Assembly (NCBI RefSeq): GCF_963678635.1
Contig: NC_087066.1
Span: forward strand, 56,562,312 to 56,626,311
DNA length: 64,000 nt
Reading direction: 5' to 3'
From: Symsagittifera roscoffensis
Lineage: Eukaryota; Xenacoelomorpha; Acoela; Convolutidae
This document shows, one piece after another, positions 36,701 to 45,000 of the stretch. Made by a program: the position numbers and the translations under genes. The first letter of the stretch is position 1. Every line of letters starts with the position of its first letter. The notes under the pieces were generated by a model. It had not been told where the DNA came from. It made no database searches and was given only the letters and a program-made list of their open reading frames with translations.

Positions 36701-38003
36701 TCGTCGCGCCTCCAAAGGCCATCACCGTGGTGACCCATGAGGTCCTCAAATTCGACAGCACTCTAACTAAGCTGTCTCCCAATATCAGGTGAGATGTCCC
36801 GAGTGGTGGTTGCTGCAGGTTCACAGCCGGGCTCCAGGTAGCTCGATTGAAGCAGGCTCTCGGATCTGTCTCCGGAACTCCCGTGAAATTATACTTTAAT
36901 TGATTATTCTTCTGCACGTCCATTACACGAGACACTTTCTTCGCTGGCATCTTCCTTACTTTCCTCTCAGGGATTCTCGAGTTCCCCATGAGTGGTGTCA
37001 CGTTACTCATCCCTTGTCTGATTACTGTCTGGGAGAGTTGTACTCTGCCCGTATCGTCAATCGTTCCATAGGGTGCAGTCACCCCGGAACCTGGTGCATT
37101 CTTGTTAGCGACCAATCGTCCAGCTGTCTCTATCAGTTTTCTCACTGTCTGTTCTACGACGGGATCACCCAAGGTGTCACTAGGATCCGGGATTGTTACT
37201 CGGTTCGTCTCTGCTGGAAGCCGTGTCTCCGTTGTTTGACTCATTTCTCGAGGTGTCAAGAGCTCCATCGGGGACTGCCCACGAGGAATATCCCTTGCAG
37301 GTATCACTTTCTCAATGGACGTCGTCAACGCCACCTGCTCCGATCGCTCTTTGTATTCCTGCCTTAAGCGTTCGATCTCTTGACCCTGCTTTTTGTTGCA
37401 GTCTTCAAACAACTTTCTCCACATGTCCCGGTCTTCCTCCATCGCCAGCATGGTCTTCGTCATATCGTCTAACTCCTTCTTCGTACTTCTCAACTGATCG
37501 TTCATCTCGTCCAGATCTTGTATGGTTTGGTTCGTCTGAACCTTCTGTGTTACTTTCGCCCCTTTTGGTGGCACAGCTACTCTCAGTGGTGAACCAGACG
37601 AGGTCGCCTCGCTGTTCATCTCCCGATGCATTCTCGTCAGCCCAGGTTTGGGCTTGGAGGGCATTGGCATCTCATCTGGTTGGTAAGTCCTAGAACTTCC
37701 CAACCCAGGCTCATTCGCCAAGTCACTCCCTGAGAGAGCCCCGTTTCTCCACCTCATCACTCTCATGTTCGGGCGGTCTAGTACTCCTCTTTCTCCATAT
37801 GCTGCCATCAACAGGACTTCCGTGGGGCGGTCCCCACGGTTGTCGTGCCCCAAGATGTTAATCAGGGCGGTCAGCAACATGACCACCTCTGGGTCCTCCA
37901 GAGCGAAGTCTCGTTCGATCAGCCGACGATAGATCGCATCTACTATCGGTCCTACATATGCCTCTGCCAGGTCCATCAATTCATCCAGGTTGAAATTGTC
38001 CAT
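30699..38003 (-). CDS. 2,434-residue accessory protein with SGNH/GDSL hydrolase domain
   Basis: ATG at 38,003; uninterrupted for 7.3 kb, so under recent selection or very young. Residues about 150-225 look like a coiled coil. Residues about 400-575 form an SGNH hydrolase domain: block I ILGDSLVR with Ser411, a Gly in FGGATIAQL, block III VGTNDIS with Asn460, and block V SDGIHFD with Asp554 and His557. All catalytic positions of the family are present. A second region at about 865-990 has a similar layout (ANSEF at 869, AGINDHL with Asn922, PDGLKF at 986) but lacks the nucleophile context and the His, so it may be a decayed second SGNH fold. Residues about 1,640-1,780 are acidic and low in complexity. 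The rest is helical and unrecognised. SGNH enzymes are esterases or lipases acting on acyl or acetyl esters; the substrate here is unknown. No signal peptide is evident. Confidence 0.88.
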   Translation of the reverse strand: MDNFNLDELMDLAEAYVGPIVDAIYRRLIERDFALEDPEVVMLLTALINILGHDNRGDRPTEVLLMAAYGERGVLDRPNMRVMRWRNGALSGSDLANEPGLGSSRTYQPDEMPMPSKPKPGLTRMHREMNSEATSSGSPLRVAVPPKGAKVTQKVQTNQTIQDLDEMNDQLRSTKKELDDMTKTMLAMEEDRDMWRKLFEDCNKKQGQEIERLRQEYKERSEQVALTTSIEKVIPARDIPRGQSPMELLTPREMSQTTETRLPAETNRVTIPDPSDTLGDPVVEQTVRKLIETAGRLVANKNAPGSGVTAPYGTIDDTGRVQLSQTVIRQGMSNVTPLMGNSRIPERKVRKMPAKKVSRVMDVQKNNQLKYNFTGVPETDPRACFNRATWSPAVNLQQPPLGTSHLILGDSLVRVLSNLRTSWVTTVMAFGGATIAQLYRMVELMNPGKIPNVMILVGTNDISRGSDEQEALWESMMVCLFTTLWQKFSCAVLTVCTVPMNARSLTASGRRHNEGVMRWNNILRNLANRNAGRMILMDIEHELRAMEQARLTSDGIHFDTIEGQAWLNRVFQERLDELEAELSDTGVLKEEGTVNDTVITTFVPPNLETRLGTVPAAINYRQQSSSEPGRRTDVQDRLGEAPMRRTIHPRRRIGPVNQPIEEVAGTSRSDTRSETTSTSREERPSRGSLMWSRFIPSPWHIYKEELMKLDLQRVSFIEDARRMLNGATLSVSRLYSITGVDWLIAASINFSSTTALRFADLEGLPSNNTMGPVNARPLQDVRLNHEERNREERPGRFLTARAPIGQHVKIFRQLTTPPGHVKERVYPKLVTQDGDAERYGGLTAIKKDESIFAAYDKAEMRKAKIMVVANSEFVYTSKSLFWPDVIMLAAVDLDLLQSVSLAIGVQRQTEMNPITIVFAGINDHLHSRGFLSRLRDPATAENAVWPAIKDILESMGEVVDATKEGSFNKVTLKVVFALSPGYAHLPDGLKFVYAMVALLSEGKYDVIISAPNRMIEVENLRPLKAELPAVWSDISNAMRRFKDHALHMLVLDEVLGLELSNFSRQLKLKPGIDDDHRVITAMSNDLWFRAMEVASEDTRRKNSLETRAHLEAMVLRTKPEANQWLHLNPRVAALGADAFQQGPVMITKIHAYLLKEVNLAENAGEKTAEFVNRMCQITLETFWTQEVKGQEGFERTDSMLEGLGAGWTASFLAKVYPKVSHYLIKEFLQAVVKVSIVELIALFVTFGAENFVKGPVILLTDGIQNLRLDGLLTLIAITHGNLGGLMKLARCPEQMKERVRNLDMKKSTDSWNKIRDLRHTLIQYLLQQNRFGTGEDETIEREEDVRRHVGGMPLLTDLSLAMRIDPLALIRGVTEFVTVIYGPAVTFAFPDVKVEAYRRSVLHLNLISAVDGSTLNWCEQHALRELMSEDLLFAKISEPEMTAINFDDHFCDRMGEVERLHIEVFPKLWNLRPYDKTNGEMTRVPRLTAAYHKVREETKDWGDYKKLPEAIPEFPLIRRMLLGAVSVVQTPRLRAFETNERRVGNFLATMDPYFVGRNAAVLQYTRFAYTDQATRRRISNAATPKPEGFDEEWRGLGLAPMRMRGRTELPEASVILTSVRKEMKAAGVLQTRIFLAPFGCEEIKVVHGEEDDKSAGTLLIPRFQEEADNDKQGPSNSNRVKSEGDDGQGGNRQTEEPMQQDQAGGEDDRASTGGTSSLDFNIFNDLENNADTLETAEPADEGISTLEPPSAFEEMKRNLPESSSPGNTRNNDQRILMESPRRRRIEASARVPFLGTLPEEEWEVHHRDHESRTGCKLDRVAFMEEVWTVIQSYGTQSILKTGLNQPLMREVLDKLDECEGRLSELLIDSATDESEANSPIKMTPQDNEGEVVYLSRTRRGTMRSKMVIDKINAMKMKLGSRVMPRRIGKTKVDSEISMKAGNSAKRKRVEEVMDLGQGDYQLSSTDRMLTDIAMVPPILMAGIKSTGYKSKRSDRTLTGATLEMEILSQCGESKMRDFEPSPMNHGKGSVAGQLTPVEYNRLTVSETVSIDAPTGGYMEMLEYRNSARGHVMALEEEKAMEGYLETMLQGTTLKQKAYGTLASSDVQAETIEQLVSLPWKAVVLRYFEEEMRTTPRIYALVAVPYVRTELQFRLAWCMMGLTREEYDSEERKRSKEEKVFLMTNLRDLIVQEGAAVACAKRRDALCFIRFLIEQISVPALNTCVKMLREGDERTKAMFLLAMLDMQQSKPMRVNMKEPEELEPMKKIDEIRRFSNKELRLTKESMGALPKSSEYCGPIKKKSYSYVSGIIGIAYNPFLSEDIRDCFFDYEQAVLLRFWTSRIVTIKSVNNSQAKLGLVLEEEVTAPSVPKSDKRVEFGLGFSDELLRTSLMAVWELMKPSWCPSPNADSILRATQDIQRELNADCNLRDLIHHI

Positions 38004-38407
38004 ACTGTTCTTTCCAAGTTTGATTTGATTTCGATTTCAAGTTTTGACTCAAGTGAGCAATTAAATGATCAATCAGGATCTAGAAAAGAAATCACGAATG
38101 TCACACTTGTCAATTTCACCTTAACATACATCGTTAAAATTTGCTTAAAGACAGTTCAGATAAAAAGATATTTATCCTAAAATTTATTAAAATCAATTGG
38201 TTTCTAAAATTTTGGAATACGACCTAAGATTGGACAGTCCAAACTTTGGATCTATTCCCAAAATCGTCATTTAGTTATTCATGGTCACTGACCCCTACTT
38301 ACCCATGATCTTAATAACCTAACACACAACAACACATAACATAACATAACATAACACACATATCACACGTAACTTGGTCTTTGGCCTAACACCCTCTCGC
38401 ACATCAC
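38004..38407. other. Non-coding spacer between the macro-domain ORF and the 2,434-residue ORF
   Basis: AT-rich, with no ORF. It contains an ACATAAC/ACACAAC microrepeat near 38,320-38,360. It is the only sizeable coding gap in the element, so it is the likeliest place for a splice acceptor, internal promoter or internal ribosome entry signal for the downstream ORFs. No specific signal was identified. Confidence 0.5.
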
Positions 38408-39421
38408 TCAGCCTATACTTAAGTAATATTTCTTATGTAGATACACTTGTATGTTCGTATCAGAAAATATCACGTGTACGAGCGCGTACAATTCCCGAGG
38501 ATGCAGTCTTCCTCTATTTGGATCGTACACTGGAAGCGAAAGTTCCTTCACGTCCATTTCCACAAGGAAGTCCCTCAGCCTCGTCAAAGACAAGACTAGA
38601 TTTTCTGGGTCCACGTGCTGCTTCTCTGTCGCTCTCGTTACCAAGAAGCATAAGTACTTTCCCGGTATCTGCGACACCGCCGGGGGTAAGGCTGCTACGC
38701 CCCCTATCCCTGGTCTTTGCTTCCAAAGGAATTCCACGTTTTTGTATTCTCTCTTAAAATCTGCCGCTAGCGCTGTCCTAAAACTCATGTCTGCGGTGAT
38801 CGCTATCGCACATGTTCTGTCTGTGAGTATGAAATCGCTATCTGTTAGTACTATGTTACTTGAATATTCATTTGGTAAGTTAAAATATGACTCAACTACC
38901 CTGCCTATGTCAGGTTTCTTAGGTTCTTCGCCTGTTCCTGCTTCTAAGTCTCCTGTTTCTCTTGCTATTCTCAATTTTTTTATTATCAAGTTTTCAGTGT
39001 GGGTAAGTCCTACCCCCACTCCCCGGACAAAAATATCCATCGGCGTCCCCGTCGATCGCATACCGGTTATTAAGTCGAGATTTGAAGCTGGAATGAGTAA
39101 ACGTCCTTCCTGGGCAGCCCAGGAAGGATCGTCTCGTTCAGTCTTGATGTATTTCATGCTTTCACGATCTACGTCTTGAATCGTGACGCTGGTCTTTTTA
39201 GGGTCTGATGTCATTTCGTTCAGCCACTCTAAGACACGCAGGTTCGTCAGGTCTTTTTCATTTGACTGCTGTTGCTCATCGTCGAACTCCACCTCGGGTT
39301 TCGACCAGTCGTCAACCCACTCATCGTTGTGATCATTGACTATGTCAATGTCTTGTGACACCGTTATTTCCTCTAAACCCACTACTTCCTCCACTATTTT
39401 CTTTAGATCTATCCTATCCAC
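38408..39421 (-). CDS. Macro-domain (ADP-ribose binding) ORF, TARG1-like
   Basis: An open frame of about 337 codons directly after the integrase tail; its first in-frame codons (TTA GTG GAT) overlap the previous stop TAG. There is no ATG at the junction, so translation probably comes by a -1 shift at CTTTTAG or by reinitiation. Residues about 1-190 are acidic and unrecognised. Residues about 195-330 match a macro domain of the OARD1/TARG1 type: TCAIAITADMSFRTALAADFK, then PGIGGVAAL, LCFLVTRA, PENLVLSLTRLRDF, ELSLPVYD and a final VHVIFSDTNIQVYLH. The strand/helix order and the GIGGVA loop fit the family. The catalytic Lys that I associate with TARG1 appears to be Arg here, and its Asp is not evident, so binding without hydrolysis is possible. 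TARG1-type macro domains bind or remove ADP-ribose; the role in the element is inferred. Confidence 0.75.
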   Translation of the reverse strand: MDRIDLKKIVEEVVGLEEITVSQDIDIVNDHNDEWVDDWSKPEVEFDDEQQQSNEKDLTNLRVLEWLNEMTSDPKKTSVTIQDVDRESMKYIKTERDDPSWAAQEGRLLIPASNLDLITGMRSTGTPMDIFVRGVGVGLTHTENLIIKKLRIARETGDLEAGTGEEPKKPDIGRVVESYFNLPNEYSSNIVLTDSDFILTDRTCAIAITADMSFRTALAADFKREYKNVEFLWKQRPGIGGVAALPPAVSQIPGKYLCFLVTRATEKQHVDPENLVLSLTRLRDFLVEMDVKELSLPVYDPNRGRLHPRELYALVHVIFSDTNIQVYLHKKYYLSIG

Positions 39422-39846
39422 TAAAAGTCGTCACCGTAAGGATTGTACTTTTTTCTTGGTCTCGTCCCGTCCTTTTGACGAGTCTGCATCGTGAACGGAA
39501 GGTCTGCTTCCAAGTTCTTGGGAACCTCTGTTTGTTCGGGATCCTGCCAATCCTCTTCTGCGTAGGGTAAGGTTTCATCATCCGCTTCGATCTTTTCGTT
39601 TGGATCCAGGTCCAGCGGTATATCCGTACCTTCCTCTACGATTTCGTTTCCATCGTTCTTCTCCCTGGTGCCTTTTTCATTGACCTCACAAGCAGGATCC
39701 ATCATTAGATAATCCCCTTCTTCCATGTCTGCAGGTATACACCAGTCTTCTGTCGATGGATTGTGTGGCTTGATGTTCTCGTAGTGGGCGGCTCGGCCAG
39801 TACTCAGTCTATAAAAACGTCCCTCTTGGTGCACCTCTGTAATCAT
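39421..39846 (-). CDS. Integrase C-terminal module and acidic tail (separated by a one-base break)
   Basis: The frame opens upstream of the ATG at 39,846 and carries the GPY/F-type motif KKWRGPF immediately before MITEVHQEGRFYRL, the usual C-terminal domain of Ty3/gypsy integrases. An acidic tail follows, ending in RPRKKYNPYGDDF. The preceding integrase ORF runs out of frame at about 39,915 and stops at 39,867. Loss of one base near the VGDYV motif explains both ends. The natural product would be the continuation of the integrase rather than a separate protein. The break may be a mutation in this copy or a sequencing or assembly error. Confidence 0.8.
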   Translation of the reverse strand: MITEVHQEGRFYRLSTGRAAHYENIKPHNPSTEDWCIPADMEEGDYLMMDPACEVNEKGTREKNDGNEIVEEGTDIPLDLDPNEKIEADDETLPYAEEDWQDPEQTEVPKNLEADLPFTMQTRQKDGTRPRKKYNPYGDDF

Positions 39847-39866
39847 GAAGGGTCCCCTCCACTTTT

Positions 39867-42056
39867 TTAGAAGCTTCTTTGTTCCTTTCGGTGGTATAAC
39901 GTTCTGAAATACCCTACGTAGTCTCCCACCGAGTAAGCCTTTGCACCAGCTGCTTTCTTGTCGAATCTTTTCCTCTGCCTTGCTTGTGCTTGCTGAGTAT
40001 TTCGTCTACACAGATCGTTCAACTCCTGTTGACGTCTGATCACATCCCTCACGTAAACCTGTGGAGATGTTTTCTTCCCCTCATATTCTGGGTAGAAGAA
40101 TGTCAAGGGTAAAGACTTCTCGTGTCCCGTCAGCATCATGTGTGGACTGACCCCAGTGGTGGAGTGTTGCGTGCTATTATAAGCTCCCATCACCTGTGGA
40201 AGGTATCTGTCCCAATTGGTCATGTACCTGGAACAATATACCCTCAGCATCGACACTAACGTCCTATTCTGTCTTTCCACTAAGCCATTCGTCTGAGGGT
40301 GGTATGTCGTGGAGTGAGCCTGAGCGACTTGTGACCGTCTCATAAGCTCTTTCGTAAGCTCGCCTACGAAAGCCGTTCCATTGTCCGATTGAAACGTCAT
40401 TGGACATCCGTGTCTTGCTATCCACGTATTGATCAGGTGGTCGCATGTCTCTTCCGCCGAGGCAGTTATGCAGGGCACGGCCTCTGCATACTTCGTGAAG
40501 TGATCTATCATGACCAAGACTTGGTTGTAACCGCTGTCTGTCATGCATATCTTCTGGTGATCTATCTGCACCACCTCGTTGAATTCAGACGACTCAATTG
40601 ATTGTAAAGGAAATCGCAACTTCCTAGGATCCTTGACCTGTTGGCATGACAGACACGCTGTCACCCATTTCTCGCATGCCTTTTTCATCCCAGGCCACTC
40701 AAAGCGCTTCAGGATCCTCTGATACACTTTGTCGATCCCTTGATGGCCCATCTGATCATGCGACCTGAATAATAGTTCTGTCTGATAGAGTTGCGGCAAC
40801 ACTATCGCGTTATATTTGTATAAGACCTTGTCTTCTTCTCTTCTCCTGCAGGCCACGATCCCGTCCTTGTTCAGATATAATCTCCCCTCCTTCTGCATGA
40901 AGTATTGCCTCAGGATCCTATAGCTGTCTTCTTCCAGGTCACCTTTGTCAGGTGCACCGTTTTCTATCCACCTTTTTAGGTTGCTTGTCATGCGATCATT
41001 TCTCTGCGCCCTTAGAAGGTCCGAGAGTCTGTATCTCGCCTTCAAGTACGTCTTCATGACTCTCATCTGACTGTTCAGCTCGTTGGGCTGATGTGTGTCT
41101 TCTTCCATCTTAACGCACCATATCTTCGCCAACGGTTGTGTTTCTTGTTGAAACGGCTGAAGATCAGTCCTGACTACCTCTTTCTGCGGCAACAGGCTTA
41201 TCGAACGTTTCGATACCGCTATCGTTTCTAAGTCATCCGCTGCGTTGTCAAAGACACTTTCGCTCGGTATAAGGTAGCGATCGCTGTCCGGATCCTGGTA
41301 CACCTCTCTGTCCAGGTCTCTCGCCCGAGTTTCCACTAGTAGCGTGTGTATCGCTAGTTCTGACAGTTCTGATCCCGAGGTGGAATTCCTGTCGGAATAG
41401 GTATCCATTCCTGAGTTTCGGGAATCATTATCCGTCGAAGGTGTTGTGCTGGAGACTGCACGCTCCTCCAGATCATGTCTGTATTTCCTTCGCATCCATC
41501 TGAACTCCCCGGACAAAACTTTGTTCTCTAGGTCCTGTTTCTCCTCAGGAATTTTCTCGTCTATCTCGGACTCCCCGGACAAATTTCCTTGTCCCGGGTG
41601 TTGATCTTGTGATCGCTGGTTTTTCTCCTCATCCTTCTCCCCGGACAAATAGTCTTGCAGCAGATTTTGTTCTACAACTTCACCGTCTTTATCCCGGTCT
41701 ACAAAAGTGACAGTTTTCTTTTGCCTGCCGCTCTCCTGTCCTTTCTGTCCGTAAGAAGTACTGGTTAAAATCTCTTGGGGTATTGAGGATACTAGTTGCT
41801 GAACTATTGTCCTACAATCCCTCTCGTTCTCTTCGTGTTGTCGTCTGGACGGCACGATCTTCACCTTCTCACTGATTGTCAGCGATGCCACTGCTGCTGT
41901 CCACTCGGGGTCATCTCTGGTCACTTCTCTTTCTAACAATCCACCCAGCATCCGCATTACTTGTGGTGTGACTTGCACCGTTTTATCCAATAATGAGAGG
42001 CTGTTTATATTCATGCGAGAGAGTTCTTGCTGGACCAGGTTCGAGCGCAGCAACAA
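39867..42056 (-). CDS. Integrase (Ty3/gypsy type), C-terminus frameshifted
   Basis: The frame is open from about 42,095, in the -1 frame relative to the end of the Gag-Pol ORF (stop TAA at 42,092). No ATG is near the start, so it is probably expressed by a -1 shift around GATTAAAG. Residues 1-400 are a charged linker with three LSGE motifs. The zinc module has His433, His438, Cys468 and Cys471. The catalytic core has Asp499 (QIDHQK), Asp558 (FQSDNGTAF) and Glu594 (NGLVERQNR), with the 35-residue spacing of the DDE family. It cuts and joins the element's DNA ends into the genome. The last 15 residues are out of frame (see 39,421-39,846). Gag-Pol and integrase on separate frames is unusual for the group. 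Confidence 0.88.
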   Translation of the reverse strand: MLLRSNLVQQELSRMNINSLSLLDKTVQVTPQVMRMLGGLLEREVTRDDPEWTAAVASLTISEKVKIVPSRRQHEENERDCRTIVQQLVSSIPQEILTSTSYGQKGQESGRQKKTVTFVDRDKDGEVVEQNLLQDYLSGEKDEEKNQRSQDQHPGQGNLSGESEIDEKIPEEKQDLENKVLSGEFRWMRRKYRHDLEERAVSSTTPSTDNDSRNSGMDTYSDRNSTSGSELSELAIHTLLVETRARDLDREVYQDPDSDRYLIPSESVFDNAADDLETIAVSKRSISLLPQKEVVRTDLQPFQQETQPLAKIWCVKMEEDTHQPNELNSQMRVMKTYLKARYRLSDLLRAQRNDRMTSNLKRWIENGAPDKGDLEEDSYRILRQYFMQKEGRLYLNKDGIVACRRREEDKVLYKYNAIVLPQLYQTELLFRSHDQMGHQGIDKVYQRILKRFEWPGMKKACEKWVTACLSCQQVKDPRKLRFPLQSIESSEFNEVVQIDHQKICMTDSGYNQVLVMIDHFTKYAEAVPCITASAEETCDHLINTWIARHGCPMTFQSDNGTAFVGELTKELMRRSQVAQAHSTTYHPQTNGLVERQNRTLVSMLRVYCSRYMTNWDRYLPQVMGAYNSTQHSTTGVSPHMMLTGHEKSLPLTFFYPEYEGKKTSPQVYVRDVIRRQQELNDLCRRNTQQAQARQRKRFDKKAAGAKAYSVGDYVGYFRTLYHRKEQRSF

Positions 42057-42091
42057 ATCTAAGGGGACTGGATCCTCCTTGGACAGGATCT

Positions 42092-45000
42092 TTAATCAGC
42101 TGCTTTCTCTACAGGTAACTCAGGATGCCCTGGAATTGGATGTCCAGACTTATCCAACCATCTCGTTAAGGGAAGCGCTTCATAAGTTTCTTTGTCCAGA
42201 AACGAGAATCCCTCCTTTACTTCCGCCTGATTGGCCTGCTTCTGCTCCAATCTTTCATAGAATTCAGTTTTCTTGCTGAGACTGTCAGCATTCTGATGTT
42301 TATCACGCATCCTGTGTTCGATTATCATATGGTAGCCATCCAGTCTTACTATCCATCTACCAATATAACTCTGATCCATCGAGTAGGTCTTCAACCAGGA
42401 TAACGCTCTGTTGTCCACGCGTAACTTGAAAGGAGCGCTCCCCAAGTATGCACGGTACTTCTCCACGAAGGTAACTACTGCAAACATTTCTGCTTTTGGT
42501 GTGCCATATTTCATCTCTGTGTCACTCAAGACTTTGCTGCCGTATGCAATGGGACGGAGGACTGTTCTTCCGTTCCATTCTTGCTCTTGATGCAATATTC
42601 CTGAGATGGCCACCACCGATGCGTCTGTGTCAAGAACATACATGCCCTTTTCTGTAGGCATGCCCAGCACTGGCGCTTCGCACAGTTCCCGCTTTATGTT
42701 CTCGAAAGCAACTTGTGCCTCATCGTTCCATTCGAACTTTTTCCCTTTGTTGCGCATCAGCTTCTGCATCGGGTACACCTTGTCCGCGTATCCTTTTATG
42801 AATTCTCGGTAGTAATTGGCAAACCCTAGGAAGCTCATGAGCTGTGTGTCCGTTCTAGGAGCTTTCCATGTCAGCACAGCCTCTACTGCTTCTGGATCTG
42901 GCCTCACACCATGCCGGTCCACCATTCTTCCCAGGTACTTGATCGAATCCCTAAGGATTTCACATTTCGATGGTTTGCATTTCAAGCCTGCTCTTTTCAT
43001 ACATCCGAAGACCTCATCGAGTCGATCAATGTGATCCTCCAGGGTTGGTGTCGCTATGACTACGTCATCCACGTAGCACATTAAGAGATTCCCGTACTTT
43101 TTGGCCACTCCTGTCAAAGCCTGAGCCATCAGCCTTTGAAAGGTTGCTGTTGCATTGCACAAGCCGAAGGGCATCCTCTTCCACTGGTACAACCCCAATT
43201 CGCACGCGAAACCGGTTTTTTCCCTATCCTTTTTCCGCAAAGGAACTTGCCAGAAGGCAGAACCTAAGTCCAATGTGGTGAAGAACTTTGCATCACCAAG
43301 TTTGGATAGGCTCTCGTCTATTCGCGGTATCGGGTACGCATCTTTAATCGTTACCGCGTTCAAGTAACGAAAGTCGCAACAAAATCTAAGCTGCCCCCCT
43401 TTCTTTTTCGCCATTACTACTCCGCAAGCCCATGGTGATTTCGAGGGTTCTATCATGTCGTATTCAAGCAACATTTCTATTTCCGCTCGGCACGCTTCCG
43501 ATTTATGTGGCGTCATTCGCCTTGCGCCTTCCCTATGGGGAACGGCGCCCTCTTCTAGTTCGATTTCGTGTTCGACGAAATTACAGCAACCGATGTCCGC
43601 CTTATGTTTTGAAAATACTTCGGCGTTCCGATCTAGGAGGTCCCGCAATTTTTCAAAATCTCCCTCACCTATTTTTCCTTTTAAATGTTCTATTTCTGGC
43701 AAAACCGGTTTGTCAGAATCTAGTTCATATGACGAGGGGCGTTCCGGAAAATTCGAGCAGCTTGATAAGCCGTCGTCCGTTTCGGATTTCATTGAAAACA
43801 ATTTATGAATAGATTTTAATTCATTAATTCTCTTTAAGATTTTATCTTTATTTGCATGATAAGGACAGTCTTTCACACTATATTTCTTCGAGTTTTCTGT
43901 CTCCTCATAGTCGGTCCTCATCGGCAATGCGTAACCAAGCTTCTTTCCACGCTGGATTGAAACCGTGGTGTCCAGTGTGTTCAACAACACACTGACACAC
44001 AGTCCGTTTCGCGTTACCGAGAAGCTCCGGCCTAAAATCACCGAACTCTGACTATTTGGATTCGGTACTAAGCAAACCTGTTTACTATCACTTAACGAAT
44101 TTAAATTTCTCATTATAAAAATCGCTACTACAGCTTGTCCTGGTTGTAACTTTACTTTTCTATCCAAAAAAACTGGTACCTTATTTTCATCTGTTATTAT
44201 CCTATTAAATGGTCTCTTAACATACTTTCGGTCCGGGTTTCTAATCCGTATTAGACCGTTGTTCAAGTCAATCATCACGTCAAAATTCCTGACAAAATCT
44301 CTGCCCAAGATGAATTGGTCGGCATCGTCCAGATTCTCTACCACCAGGAAGCTCATCCAAAGGTTCCGTCCTCCCATGTGAAGGACCGTCACCGGTGTTC
44401 TTCCGGCTACGTAGATAGCTCCTCGATTTGCAGCGGCTAGTCGGAGATTCGTAGGAATCAGATCTTCCCGCGTGAAGCCCATTCTCTCCCAGGTTTTTAT
44501 CGGCATCACACTCACCACCGCGCCTGTGTCCAGAAGCCCTGTGACTCTGATTTTTGTTCCGTTGGTGTCAAGCAGGTGTGCTGTCACATCTGCTTCATAT
44601 CCAATATGTACCGCGTCTTGTTCCATCATGGCGTCATGGCCTATCCTGCGGACTTTGAGTTCCTCTTCACCCAAATAGATCTGCCCCATTTGGTCATCAT
44701 CTGTTGTTATGTAAGTCCTGGTGTAGATGCTGATTCCATCCACGTTCAGCATTATTTGATACGGCCCATAGACCTCCAAGTAGCGTCCATGAAGTTTCTT
44801 CATGCGAGGGCCACCCGTCGTTAGTAGTGCTCGCACAGCTCTCGACTCAGTGCGTGGCTCCACCTGCCTCAGATAATCTGCATATGTGTCCAAATGCATT
44901 AAAGTGAACTCTGATGGTTCACTCAAATTTCTTATTACCTGGTGTCCAGCGACTGAGATTATCGACTGTATCTTCTTTCCTTGCGGCGCCATGGCGAACC

